Source of the DNA: Anaerolineaceae bacterium
GTDB lineage: Bacteria > Chloroflexota > Anaerolineae > Promineifilales > Promineifilaceae
DNA length: 36,260 nt
NCBI GenBank assembly: GCA_002699125.1
Contig: PABI01000001.1
Location: forward strand, 1 to 36,260
Direction of reading: 5' to 3'
Part shown: piece after piece, positions 15,677 through 22,859 of the stretch
Layout: the number at the start of each line of letters is the position of its first letter
Numbering within the stretch: the first letter of the stretch is position 1
The notes under the pieces: generated by a model
What the model was told of the DNA's origin: nothing
Database searches by the model: none
The model's input: only the letters and a program-made list of their open reading frames with translations
Position numbers and translations under genes: made by a program

Positions 15677-16777
15677 ATGCGCCAACGACTACGTGATCTC
15701 GGCATCACCATTGGCCAATTTCCCCCCGGCCCTTACAACGCCATCACCGACGTGCCCGGCGTGACGGTGGGGCACTGCACCGTCATTCACGACAAGCCGC
15801 GCATTGCCCGCACCGGCGTCACCATGATCCTGCCGCGCGGCGGTGACATCTGGCACAACTATGCTTTTGCCGGTTATCACAGCTTCAACGGCAACGGCGA
15901 AATGACCGGTATTGCCTGGCTGAAAGAGTCAGGCATGTTGGGATCGCCCATTGGCCTGACCAACACCCATCAAGTGGGCGTCGTGCGCGATGCTCTGGTG
16001 GAGCATTCCGTACGGCTGGGTTATACGCAAAGCTTCTTACTGCCCGTTGTGGCCGAAACGTATGACGGCTGGCTCAACGACATCAACGCATTTCATTTAA
16101 CGAAGGAACATGCTCTGGCAGCCCTAAACGCAGCCCAAAGCGGTCCTGTAGCCGAAGGCAACGTCGGCGGCGGCACCGGGATGATTTGTCACGACTTCAA
16201 AGGGGGGATTGGCACGGCTTCGCGGGTGGTGGCCATGATGGACGGCCGTTTCACCATTGGTGTCCTCGTGCAGGCCAACTATGGCGACCGGCCCTTGCTG
16301 CGCGTCGATGGCGTGCCCGTGGGCGAACTCATCCCCGATGACCATACTCCCACTCCATTCAAAACAATGCCCGGTCCCTCCAGCTCCATCATTATCATTG
16401 TGGGCACAGACGCCCCCCTGCTGCCCAACCAGTGCGATCGGCTGGCCCAGCGGGCCACGGTCGGCCTGGCCCGCGTTGGCGGCACCGGTTACAACGGCAG
16501 CGGCGACATCTTTCTGGCTTTTTCCACGGGCAACCATTTACCCGCCCAGGGCAACAGATTCCTGCGCGATATCAAGATGGTGCCCAACAGCCACATGAAC
16601 GATCTGTTTAACGCAACGGCCGAAGCGGTGGAAGAGGCAATCCTCAACGCCCTCTGCGCCGCCGAAACGATGATCGGCTTCCATGGCCACACCGTGCACG
16701 CCCTGCCGCTGGACGAGCTGCAAGAGATTATGGCCGCATACGGCCGTGTACGAGAGAAAGTGAAGAGTAAAAAGTGA
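15677..16777 (+). CDS. P1-family (DmpA-type) aminopeptidase/amidase
   Basis: A 366-aa enzyme of the DmpA/L-aminopeptidase-D-esterase family. These precursors cleave themselves before a serine that becomes the N-terminal nucleophile of the small subunit. The matching site is the PGPSSS stretch near residue 236, followed by IIIIVGTDAPLLP. Other family features are NAITDVPGVTVGH near the start, NTHQVG near 95-100 and EGNVGGGTGM near 155. AAGGA upstream supports the ATG. The end (EKVKSKK and stop) is made of heptad repeat. The substrate could be a D-amino-acid peptide or amide. Confidence 0.85.
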   Translation: MRQRLRDLGITIGQFPPGPYNAITDVPGVTVGHCTVIHDKPRIARTGVTMILPRGGDIWHNYAFAGYHSFNGNGEMTGIAWLKESGMLGSPIGLTNTHQVGVVRDALVEHSVRLGYTQSFLLPVVAETYDGWLNDINAFHLTKEHALAALNAAQSGPVAEGNVGGGTGMICHDFKGGIGTASRVVAMMDGRFTIGVLVQANYGDRPLLRVDGVPVGELIPDDHTPTPFKTMPGPSSSIIIIVGTDAPLLPNQCDRLAQRATVGLARVGGTGYNGSGDIFLAFSTGNHLPAQGNRFLRDIKMVPNSHMNDLFNATAEAVEEAILNALCAAETMIGFHGHTVHALPLDELQEIMAAYGRVREKVKSKK

Positions 16778-16816
16778 TAAGAGTTCCTACTTTTCCCTTA
16801 TCACGTTTCACTCAGT
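16755..16816. repeat. Inverted heptad-repeat array (AAAGTGA family)
   Basis: AAAGTGA, AGAGTAA, AAAGTGA, TAAGAGT face TCCTACT, TTTCCCT, TATCACG, TTTCACT. It overlaps the end of the P1 peptidase gene on the left and the stop of the convergent VOC gene on the right, closing both. Confidence 0.75.
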
Positions 16817-17180
16817 CATGGCTTTCGATGGAGAAGGGATTACCTTCGGGATCACGGCCATCACATACCCAAACACCGGGAGCAGCCGAGCGGATTTCAT
16901 CAACATTGACCCCTTTTTGTATCAGCGCCGCCCGCGCCGCATGAATATCGTCCACGCCAAACACAATTTTAGGCGTGTCGGATCCCAATCTCCCCTGCCC
17001 CCCGCCATGCAGAGCCAGCAGCACGCCACCCGCATCCAGCGTCACCCAGAACTGGTCGGCGTAGTTATCTAATCCGGCTGGATAGGTCACCTCTAGCCCA
17101 AAAACATCTCGATAAAAACGCACCTGGGCGTCCATATCAGCCACATAAACAATGATTTCAATCAAGCCATTGGTTTTCAT
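16812..17180 (-). CDS. VOC/glyoxalase-fold protein
   Basis: A 122-aa single vicinal-oxygen-chelate domain protein. IIVYVADMDAQVRFYRDVFGL near the start and a C-terminal VCDGRDPEGNPFSIE stretch are typical of glyoxalase/bleomycin-resistance proteins. The substrate is unknown. ATG 17180 is chosen over 17201 because GGAGG lies 6 nt upstream of it. It is the last gene of the long minus-strand block. Confidence 0.8.
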   Translation of the reverse strand: MKTNGLIEIIVYVADMDAQVRFYRDVFGLEVTYPAGLDNYADQFWVTLDAGGVLLALHGGGQGRLGSDTPKIVFGVDDIHAARAALIQKGVNVDEIRSAAPGVWVCDGRDPEGNPFSIESHD

Positions 17181-17278
17181 AAGCTGCCTCCAAAACATCA
17201 ATCAAGCGAACGGTTGTTCTAAATTGTAGCAGAGTTGCGCCTGGCCTGTAAAATTTTGTTTTCCCCTTTCCCTGGTGC

Positions 17279-17692
17279 TCAATTCGTTGGCGACAGCGCC
17301 ACAATCAGGCAGGCTACAGCCATCACAATCGTCATCGGCCCAAACAGAAACCGCTCTACCGAACTAACCGAGGCAAAATTCCCCAGCGTGTTCAGCGCCA
17401 TGTAGCCCGTCACCACCCAGGCGGCAATGCGAATTGCGGCTGGTTGAGGCACGCTGCCAACCAGCCCCGCCCGGTAGCGGATGATGTAAATGAAGACACC
17501 CAACATCACAGCCGCCACAACGCTTGTCAGCCGCATCGTCATGGTCAGCTCCGTTTGCCGCCCGCCCCACAGCATGGAAACTGGAAAGATGCCCGCAGCC
17601 GCCAACAACTGCACGCCGATAAAAACGGCAAAGAGGATTGTGGCGATATTGGCTGAAAATTGTACAAAATCGGGTTTTGAAAGGTATGTCAT
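17279..17692 (-). CDS. Four-helix membrane protein of unknown function
   Basis: A 137-aa hydrophobic protein with about four membrane segments (residues about 15-35, 55-75, 85-105, 115-133). AGGAG lies 7 nt before the ATG. No family is recognised. It follows the alpha/beta hydrolase gene at 17708 by 15 bp, so the two are probably co-transcribed. Confidence 0.65.
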   Translation of the reverse strand: MTYLSKPDFVQFSANIATILFAVFIGVQLLAAAGIFPVSMLWGGRQTELTMTMRLTSVVAAVMLGVFIYIIRYRAGLVGSVPQPAAIRIAAWVVTGYMALNTLGNFASVSSVERFLFGPMTIVMAVACLIVALSPTN

Positions 17693-17707
17693 GATTTTCT
17701 CCTGTTT

Positions 17708-18715
17708 TCAGTTGTAGAACGGTAAATCGTTTAACCAGTGGATGATAATTGGTGCCAGTTCGGGCGCAGTAAGCAGGTCGATGTGGCCGGTATCGAGCAG
17801 CAGGACGTAGCTGCCCGCGTCAGTGAATTGGCTGATCGTCGGCTCGTACTGCCCGGCGATGAACGCTTCATCATCCAGGCCGGCAACCAGCAAGAAGGGT
17901 TGGGTTATGGCGGTGAGATCACGGCCGTATTTGCTGCGCGGTGCAAAGGATGTGTTCAGTCGATAACTGTATGCCATTGTGGCGCTGTCGCCCAGCGGGC
18001 CATCCAGCACGCTTTGCGGCATGGCAAACTGAATCACCGTCAGCCCGTCGAACCAGTGGATGCCGAGGTTGTTGAGCATGGTTAGTCCGGCGATGCGGCG
18101 CGCGTTGGGCCGTGCCCAGCCGCCAGAGTTAAGCCGCGTAGTGGGCGCGTTGTGTTTCAGGAACGGGGCCAGCAGCAGATAGCCGTCGGCCAGGTCGCCG
18201 TGTTCGCCGCCGGCAAAACGCACCACCAGCCCGCCCCCAGAGGAATGGCCGCCGATGAAAATCGGTGCGCCGGGAAACTGTGGTTTGATGACGGCAATCA
18301 GGTCGGCCAAATCATCCTCAAGCTGGCCAATGTAGCTTACGTCACCACGCGTTTGCGGATTAAAACCGTGCCCGCGTAGGTCTGGCGTGACCATGGTGGC
18401 CGCGCCCGCCGCGCTCAACGCTTTCGCTAGGGGGTAAAACTGCATCGAGTGCCAGCCTGAACCGTGCAGGAAAATCAGGACGCTGTCGGTGTCGGTGCTG
18501 CTTTTGTACAGGCGATAGTTGAGTTCAGCGCCATCGCGGGCGGTGTAGGGTTGCAGGTCGGGCATCTCGTCGTAGTCCGCCCCGGTTAACGCCGCAAACG
18601 CGATGGGTTCATCGGCGTTTACGATGTTGCCCGGACGATCGGTGGTGATGAGAACGGCCGTTACCGCCAAATAAATCAACAACGAGATGAGTAAAAATTT
18701 GCCAACTTGTTTCAT
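17708..18715 (-). CDS. Membrane-anchored alpha/beta hydrolase
   Basis: A 335-aa hydrolase with one N-terminal membrane anchor (about residues 5-25) and an external domain. It has LIFLHGSGWHS as oxyanion region, a lysophospholipase-like LRGHG loop, and the nucleophile motif GHSSGG. An acid in GLDDEAF and a histidine in DTGHIDL complete the triad. ATG 18715 is preferred to 18745 because GGGAAAG precedes it. It is a paralogue of the gene at 19991 (both share YIGQ-EDD and GHS-GGG stretches). The substrate may be a lipid ester or cell-wall ester. Confidence 0.78.
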   Translation of the reverse strand: MKQVGKFLLISLLIYLAVTAVLITTDRPGNIVNADEPIAFAALTGADYDEMPDLQPYTARDGAELNYRLYKSSTDTDSVLIFLHGSGWHSMQFYPLAKALSAAGAATMVTPDLRGHGFNPQTRGDVSYIGQLEDDLADLIAVIKPQFPGAPIFIGGHSSGGGLVVRFAGGEHGDLADGYLLLAPFLKHNAPTTRLNSGGWARPNARRIAGLTMLNNLGIHWFDGLTVIQFAMPQSVLDGPLGDSATMAYSYRLNTSFAPRSKYGRDLTAITQPFLLVAGLDDEAFIAGQYEPTISQFTDAGSYVLLLDTGHIDLLTAPELAPIIIHWLNDLPFYN

Positions 18716-18778
18716 GATAGCTTTCCCGCTGTCAGATTGGTCCAACCTTGTTAGTGTTCAAAAAATAAATCGGGTAAT

Positions 18779-18839
18779 GGTAGGGGCGACCACGGAGGGT
18801 CGCCCCAAATCAGGGCAGACACGGGGGTCTGCCCCTACC
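18779..18839. repeat. Composite inverted repeat, GTAGGGGC family
   Basis: Outer arms GGTAGGGGC (18779-18787) and GCCCCTACC (18831-18839) enclose two hairpins: GGGGCGACC/GGTCGCCCC (18783-18806) and GGGCAGAC/GTCTGCCC (18813-18834). The outer and inner stems compete, so a branched fold or two hairpins are possible. GATTGGTCCAA-type words flank it at about 18735 and 18880. Confidence 0.75.
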
Positions 18840-18900
18840 CAAAATCGTTGCCCGTTTTAATTCTTAAAATGCAAGAAGATTGGACCAGGCTATAAACCAG

Positions 18901-19929
18901 TTACTGCCCAAAAAACTCGCGCACGGCCGTCAAACTCGCCGCCGGGTTCTCGCTAAACATCTCGTGCCCGGCGTCGGCAATGATGGCCAGCTCCGCCTGC
19001 GGAAAATGGCGCATCTGCTCCCGCTGGAAATCCACGCCGATGAAGCTGTTGCATTCCGAAGCGATGAACAGCACGTCGCCCTGATAATTACTCGCGTTGT
19101 CGGCAATGGGGGACAAATCATTCTCGATGCCAAACAGGGTCTGGTATGCCGTCGTGCCAAAGCGGCTGGGTGGGACCGGCACATCTGGCCCAACGGCCGT
19201 TACATTTTCATCCGCGCATTGGTAGCCGGAAGCGGCCGTATTCACAAAATTGGCCGACATCTTGCCGTAGATGTAATCCACCTGCGCCTGGCTGTCTGGG
19301 CCGTCCAGGCGCAGTGACTCGAAGATGGTAGGGACCAGGAGCCGATAGTAATCGGCGCTGCGCAGAGAGTCTGCCTGCCGCGCGTTGAAGCGCTCCAGCC
19401 CGGCATTATCCATCGCCCCCGGCTCCGCCAACACCACCTGGGCCACGGTGTGCGGATGCTGCCCCACGTAGGCGGCGGCCAGCATCGCGCCCCAAGAGTG
19501 GCCAATCACGCGCACCGGTTCCCCCTGGCCGTAATGAGTCACAATCCGGTGCAAATCGTCCACCGACGATTGAAGCGTCAGCTCGTCGGCAGACACGCGC
19601 GGGGACAGGCCCGCGCCTCGCTGGTCGTAGAAGACCACATAAAAATCGTCTTCCAGTTCGTGCAGATTGAGCAGGTAGCCGTAGTCGCCGCCCGGCCCGC
19701 CGTGCACCACAACCACCACCTGATCGTTGGGGTTGCCAAACGTTTCCGCATGGAAAGTAATGCCGTCGATGGTAACGCTGGGCAGCGTGGGGTCCGTGGC
19801 TATGGTGTCCGGAACGCTGTAGCTGCCTTGTGTGCCCACAAACAGGACGATGAATATCATAAAGAGTAAACCAATAATGCCTGATAAGCTAAAGCCAACA
19901 ATTTTGAGTATGCGTTTTCCTGATTTCAT
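18901..19929 (-). CDS. Membrane-anchored proline-iminopeptidase-like alpha/beta hydrolase
   Basis: A 342-aa protein with an N-terminal membrane anchor (about residues 9-32). The domain has VVHGGPGGDYGY (the HGGPG oxyanion motif of proline iminopeptidases), FYDQRGAGLS, the nucleophile GHSWGAM, and a C-terminal DAGHEMF histidine. Proline iminopeptidases remove N-terminal proline, but relatives act on other esters and amides. AAGGGAA 6 nt upstream supports the ATG. It is second in a set of three anchored hydrolases. Confidence 0.8.
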   Translation of the reverse strand: MKSGKRILKIVGFSLSGIIGLLFMIFIVLFVGTQGSYSVPDTIATDPTLPSVTIDGITFHAETFGNPNDQVVVVVHGGPGGDYGYLLNLHELEDDFYVVFYDQRGAGLSPRVSADELTLQSSVDDLHRIVTHYGQGEPVRVIGHSWGAMLAAAYVGQHPHTVAQVVLAEPGAMDNAGLERFNARQADSLRSADYYRLLVPTIFESLRLDGPDSQAQVDYIYGKMSANFVNTAASGYQCADENVTAVGPDVPVPPSRFGTTAYQTLFGIENDLSPIADNASNYQGDVLFIASECNSFIGVDFQREQMRHFPQAELAIIADAGHEMFSENPAASLTAVREFFGQ

Positions 19930-19937
19930 TTTGATTC

Positions 19938-20000
19938 CCTTTTTCAGTAATCAGTAAACGATTATCCGATTACCGACTACTGTTTACTTTTTACTGCTCA
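19938..20000. repeat. Inverted heptad-repeat array (CAGTAAA family)
   Basis: Read on the minus strand: CAGTGAG, CAGTAAA, AAGTAAA, CAGTAGT, CGGTAAT, CGGATAA, TCGTTTA, CTGATTA. The first units encode the last residues (SEQ) and stop of the hydrolase at 19991. Confidence 0.7.
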
Positions 20001-20974
20001 CTGATCATCGTCTCGCCCAGCCAGCCTTCGATAATGGTCATGGCAGCGGCGCTTTGGATAATGCTGGTGTGGTTTTCGCCGTCGATGTCGTGGACTTCGC
20101 CGTTGCTGTGGGCGGTTACGGCCGTTTCAAATTCCCCCGCCACAAATGCTTCATCATTGCTGCCTACCACCACCAGCATCGGGGCGTCGACGGCCGTTAA
20201 GGCTGCGGCATAATCTTGCGGCGATGAGTTGGCCGTGGCACCAAAGCTGTAAACGTGGGTCACCTCATCCGTCAGATTGAAGTAAAGCGTGTCCAGATGG
20301 TTGAGCGCCTTGATGCCCACGTTGTTGAGCATGATCAGCCCAATCAGGCGGGGAACATTTAGCTGGGAATAGGCGGCGGCCGCTTCGGCCGTTTCCGGGT
20401 TTTGCGGCGGCATGGTGGGGGCATTGGTGCCCAGGTGCGGGGCAAACAGCAGATAGCCATCCACAGCCGGGCGGTCGGTGAGCTGGGCAAAGCGCAGGGC
20501 AATGCCGCCGCCCATCGAGTGACCTGCCAGAATGAAACGGCCGTTTGGCTTCTCAGCCCGAATCGCCGCAATCACATCCGCCACGTCATCCTCGTACTGC
20601 CCGATGTAGGCCACGTGGCCGGGGGTGCCGCCGGATTGGCCGTGACCGCGCAGGTCCAGGGCCACCACGTCCGCTCCGCTGATCTGGCGCAGCTGCTGGG
20701 CAGTGCTGTGGAAGGCGGCGCTTTCTGAGGTAACGCCGTGCAGCAGCAGGATTGTGTCATCAGAATCGGCCGGGAACTGCCGGGCAAACAAGGTTTCGCC
20801 ATCGCGCATGGTGACCTGCTGTGGGGTGAACTCGGCGGCCGTGTACCCGGCAACCGGAAACGGATCCACAGCAAAGGTTGGTTCGGGCCAAAAGGCCATG
20901 ACCAGTGCCGCGCCAAAATAGATGATGATGGAAACGGCCGTGGAAATCAGCGTGATGCGCCAGAATTTTTTCAT
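19991..20974 (-). CDS. Membrane-anchored alpha/beta hydrolase (monoglyceride-lipase-like)
   Basis: A 327-aa hydrolase with one N-terminal anchor (about residues 8-28). LLLHGVTSES, ALDLRGHGQSGG, and the nucleophile GHSMGGG are typical of the Hydrolase_4 / monoacylglycerol lipase group. An acid is seen in GSNDEAF and a histidine in GENHTSI. AAGGAT 8 nt upstream supports the ATG. It is paralogous to the gene at 17708. The C-terminal residues come from a repeat array. Confidence 0.8.
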   Translation of the reverse strand: MKKFWRITLISTAVSIIIYFGAALVMAFWPEPTFAVDPFPVAGYTAAEFTPQQVTMRDGETLFARQFPADSDDTILLLHGVTSESAAFHSTAQQLRQISGADVVALDLRGHGQSGGTPGHVAYIGQYEDDVADVIAAIRAEKPNGRFILAGHSMGGGIALRFAQLTDRPAVDGYLLFAPHLGTNAPTMPPQNPETAEAAAAYSQLNVPRLIGLIMLNNVGIKALNHLDTLYFNLTDEVTHVYSFGATANSSPQDYAAALTAVDAPMLVVVGSNDEAFVAGEFETAVTAHSNGEVHDIDGENHTSIIQSAAAMTIIEGWLGETMISEQ

Positions 20975-21013
20975 AAGATTTATCCTTCTATCTTGTAGAT
21001 TTCATCCGAATGT

Positions 21014-21062
21014 TTTGGAGATTAGAGAGTGGAGACTGTAATCTCCACTATCCAATCTGCCA
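21014..21062. repeat. Heptad-type inverted repeat (GGAGATT/AATCTCC family)
   Basis: GGAGATTAGAGAGTGGAGA faces TAATCTCCACTATCCAATCT. It shares words with the array at 12675-12730 and lies between two minus-strand genes, close to the stop of the gene at 21069. Confidence 0.65.
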
Positions 21063-21068
21063 TCCAAC

Positions 21069-21542
21069 TTACTGTCGGGCATAAAAAAGCTGCGAAACGT
21101 ATTTCACAATTTCGGCCAGGGCAAAGCCCAGGATGGCCAGGTTGGCCGTGCAAAACGGAGTCAGCTCTTCCAGAAAAACGGAGCCAACGGCCGCAAAAAC
21201 ACCAAAGGTCAGAACGGCGTATGCATTGCGCTTGGCTTTTAGAACGGCCACTTTCTCATGTTCGGTCGGGGCAGCCGCCACGCCAGAGCCAAAAACCAGC
21301 ACAATTTGCAGCACAATCTGGGACAGGATTATCAGGATGATGGTGTTCAAAACCAGGCTGCCGTAGCCTGCCGGGATGATGTCGTTGGCCAGGGCAATGG
21401 GGCGCATAGGCCACATGTTGGCGAAGTAGTAGGCAGTCGCACTGCCGGTAATAATTAGGGAGAGCACCGTGCTTTTTTGTTGGAAAGAAATGCTGCTTAG
21501 CGCGTTTTCTGGATGGTCAATGAATTCTTGTGTTTGCGACAT
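21069..21542 (-). CDS. Membrane protein of unknown function
   Basis: A 157-aa protein with about four hydrophobic segments (residues about 25-45, 62-88, 108-125, 132-150). AAGGAG precedes the ATG. No family is recognised. It lies downstream of another membrane protein gene (21716) in the same orientation. Confidence 0.6.
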   Translation of the reverse strand: MSQTQEFIDHPENALSSISFQQKSTVLSLIITGSATAYYFANMWPMRPIALANDIIPAGYGSLVLNTIILIILSQIVLQIVLVFGSGVAAAPTEHEKVAVLKAKRNAYAVLTFGVFAAVGSVFLEELTPFCTANLAILGFALAEIVKYVSQLFYARQ

Positions 21543-21675
21543 GAGATTCTCCTTGTTTCCGTGGCCCAGCGAAGTTGCATTTGCCGTGCCGCTTGCGTCT
21601 TTAAGTTGGGTTTAGTTTATTCAGGGATAGGTATTGCTGTATAGGAACGAAAGTATTGAAAAGGGGTATTGATCA

Positions 21676-21704
21676 CCCTGCCAGGTCTGAAGAACCTGGC
21701 AGGG
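21676..21704. repeat. Hairpin downstream of the membrane protein gene
   Basis: CCCTGCCAGGT and ACCTGGCAGGG form perfect 11-bp arms around a 7-nt loop, 12 bp after the stop at 21716. No T-run follows on the minus strand, so it is either a weak terminator or another dispersed palindrome. Confidence 0.6.
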
Positions 21705-21715
21705 CATCTTCTGTT

Positions 21716-22393
21716 TTAGGCAGGTGCTGCCGCGCTTTGTACGGCCGTTGTCGGTTGGCGCAGTAGGGCAAGGCCCAACCAGGCAAACCAGACAATCTGG
21801 GTCAGGCCAAAGATGCTGGCGCTGATTTCGGCAATGGCGGGCACCACGCTGACAACACCGGCAGCCCCCACGAGGTAGCTAAGATAGTTGAAGGCGCGGC
21901 CAAAGTTACCGCTGCGCAGGCCAGCTACGCTCAGCAGCAGCACCCAAATGCCGCCGACCACTTCCACACCGCCGCCCAGGCCATTGAAAACGGACTCAAT
22001 TGCCAGCCAGACGGTAGCCGCCTGTTCCGGGTTGGTGGCGTGGAGAGATACGGCCGTTTCCATCCCCACGTTGTAAATCATGCCGCTGGCAATCACCAGC
22101 ACTGCCCAGATAATGCCAAAGGCGGTGGCCGTGCGGGCCAGGGCCGAGCGTTTGCCGTCTAATCGTTCATGCAGCGCCAGAGAAAGCACCACCAGCGAAG
22201 CCCCCCATGCCACGTACACAATCAGCATCAGAGCGGTAAGCACCCCCTGATTCTCACGAATCGCCGTGATCTTTTCTAGCGGGTCTGTACTGCCCCCCAC
22301 GTTTACAACAGCGATAAAGCCAACAAAGCCAATGATGTATGCCAATGCTTCGTACAATGCGGCCGCGCCGCCCCACTTCTGTAACTTATTCAT
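21716..22393 (-). CDS. Polytopic membrane protein, possibly DUF4386-like
   Basis: A 225-aa protein with about six hydrophobic segments. Its opening GGAAALYEALAYIIGFVGF and general layout resemble DUF4386-type proteins, but the match is weaker than for the gene at 30761. AAGGAG supports the ATG. It follows the small DQAALHG-type gene (22483), the same pairing as at 30761-31750, so a shared job is likely. The function is unknown. Confidence 0.6.
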   Translation of the reverse strand: MNKLQKWGGAAALYEALAYIIGFVGFIAVVNVGGSTDPLEKITAIRENQGVLTALMLIVYVAWGASLVVLSLALHERLDGKRSALARTATAFGIIWAVLVIASGMIYNVGMETAVSLHATNPEQAATVWLAIESVFNGLGGGVEVVGGIWVLLLSVAGLRSGNFGRAFNYLSYLVGAAGVVSVVPAIAEISASIFGLTQIVWFAWLGLALLRQPTTAVQSAAAPA

Positions 22394-22439
22394 ATTTCCA
22401 TCTCCTTATCTGTTTGTGATTGATGAATAAAATTCTTGC

Positions 22440-22484
22440 AGCCGCGGAGCCAATCCGCGTTTTGCGCGCTAAGAAAGCGCGGCT
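22440..22484. repeat. GC-rich nested inverted repeat
   Basis: AGCCGCG (22440-22446) pairs with CGCGGCT (22478-22484), and a smaller GCGCT/AGCGC hairpin lies within. It sits between the small gene and the membrane protein gene and touches the stop codon of the former. Confidence 0.55.
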
Positions 22485-22710
22485 ACGGAATTACGGGATT
22501 GACTGAAATCAGCGTCAGGCCCAGGTTGTTGATCTTCTTCAGCACGCCGTGCAAAGCTGCCTGGTCACGGATGGGGCCGGTGAGAACGGTACGGCCGTCT
22601 ACCGTGCGACTGATGGTGAAATCTTCAAACCACGCCTGCCAGCGATCATCCAAATGACCTTCGATTTCAATTTCGTACTGGCTGTGTTTGCCTGTGCTGT
22701 CGTTCATCAT
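22483..22710 (-). CDS. Small conserved protein (GHLD-RW--WF / DQAALHG family), copy 1
   Basis: A 75-aa soluble protein. The core YEIEIEGHLDDRWQAWF, then TVLTGPIRDQAALHGVLKKI and LGLTLISVNP, matches a small family widespread in Chloroflexota and Actinobacteria with no known function. GGAGG just before the ATG at 22710 decides the start over the longer frame to 22854. Its paralogue is at 31508-31750; both are directly upstream of a polytopic membrane protein gene. Three AACTGTAG direct repeats lie in its upstream region, behind the MalT-like regulator gene. Confidence 0.78.
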   Translation of the reverse strand: MMNDSTGKHSQYEIEIEGHLDDRWQAWFEDFTISRTVDGRTVLTGPIRDQAALHGVLKKINNLGLTLISVNPVIP

Positions 22711-22752
22711 GCCTCCAGCATACGGCAGGCGGCACCATAAATCCCCACAGGT

Positions 22753-22805
22753 AACTGTAGTTGTGGTGGGTAAAAAACTGTAGGGTTTGGGGAGAAAAAC
22801 TGTAG
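22753..22805. promoter_or_regulatory. Three AACTGTAG direct repeats, candidate operator
   Basis: AACTGTAG occurs at 22753-22760, 22776-22783 and 22798-22805, spaced 23 and 22 bp, about two helical turns. The sites lie between the regulator stop and the small gene start. Repeats on one helix face are typical of activator binding; the 908-aa MalT-like regulator encoded next door is a candidate (inference). Confidence 0.5.
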
Positions 22806-22817
22806 GTGCTCGTTCAG

Positions 22818-22848
22818 GATTGGACCAATCTTGCGGATTGGTCCAATC
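22818..22848. repeat. 13-bp-arm hairpin after the regulator gene
   Basis: GATTGGACCAATC (22818-22830) and GATTGGTCCAATC (22836-22848) are perfect arms around a 5-nt loop, 11 bp past the regulator's stop codon. Each arm is itself nearly palindromic. It may work as a terminator, though no T-run follows. Related words are near 18735 and 18880. Confidence 0.65.
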
Positions 22849-22859
22849 TAGCAAGGCTA

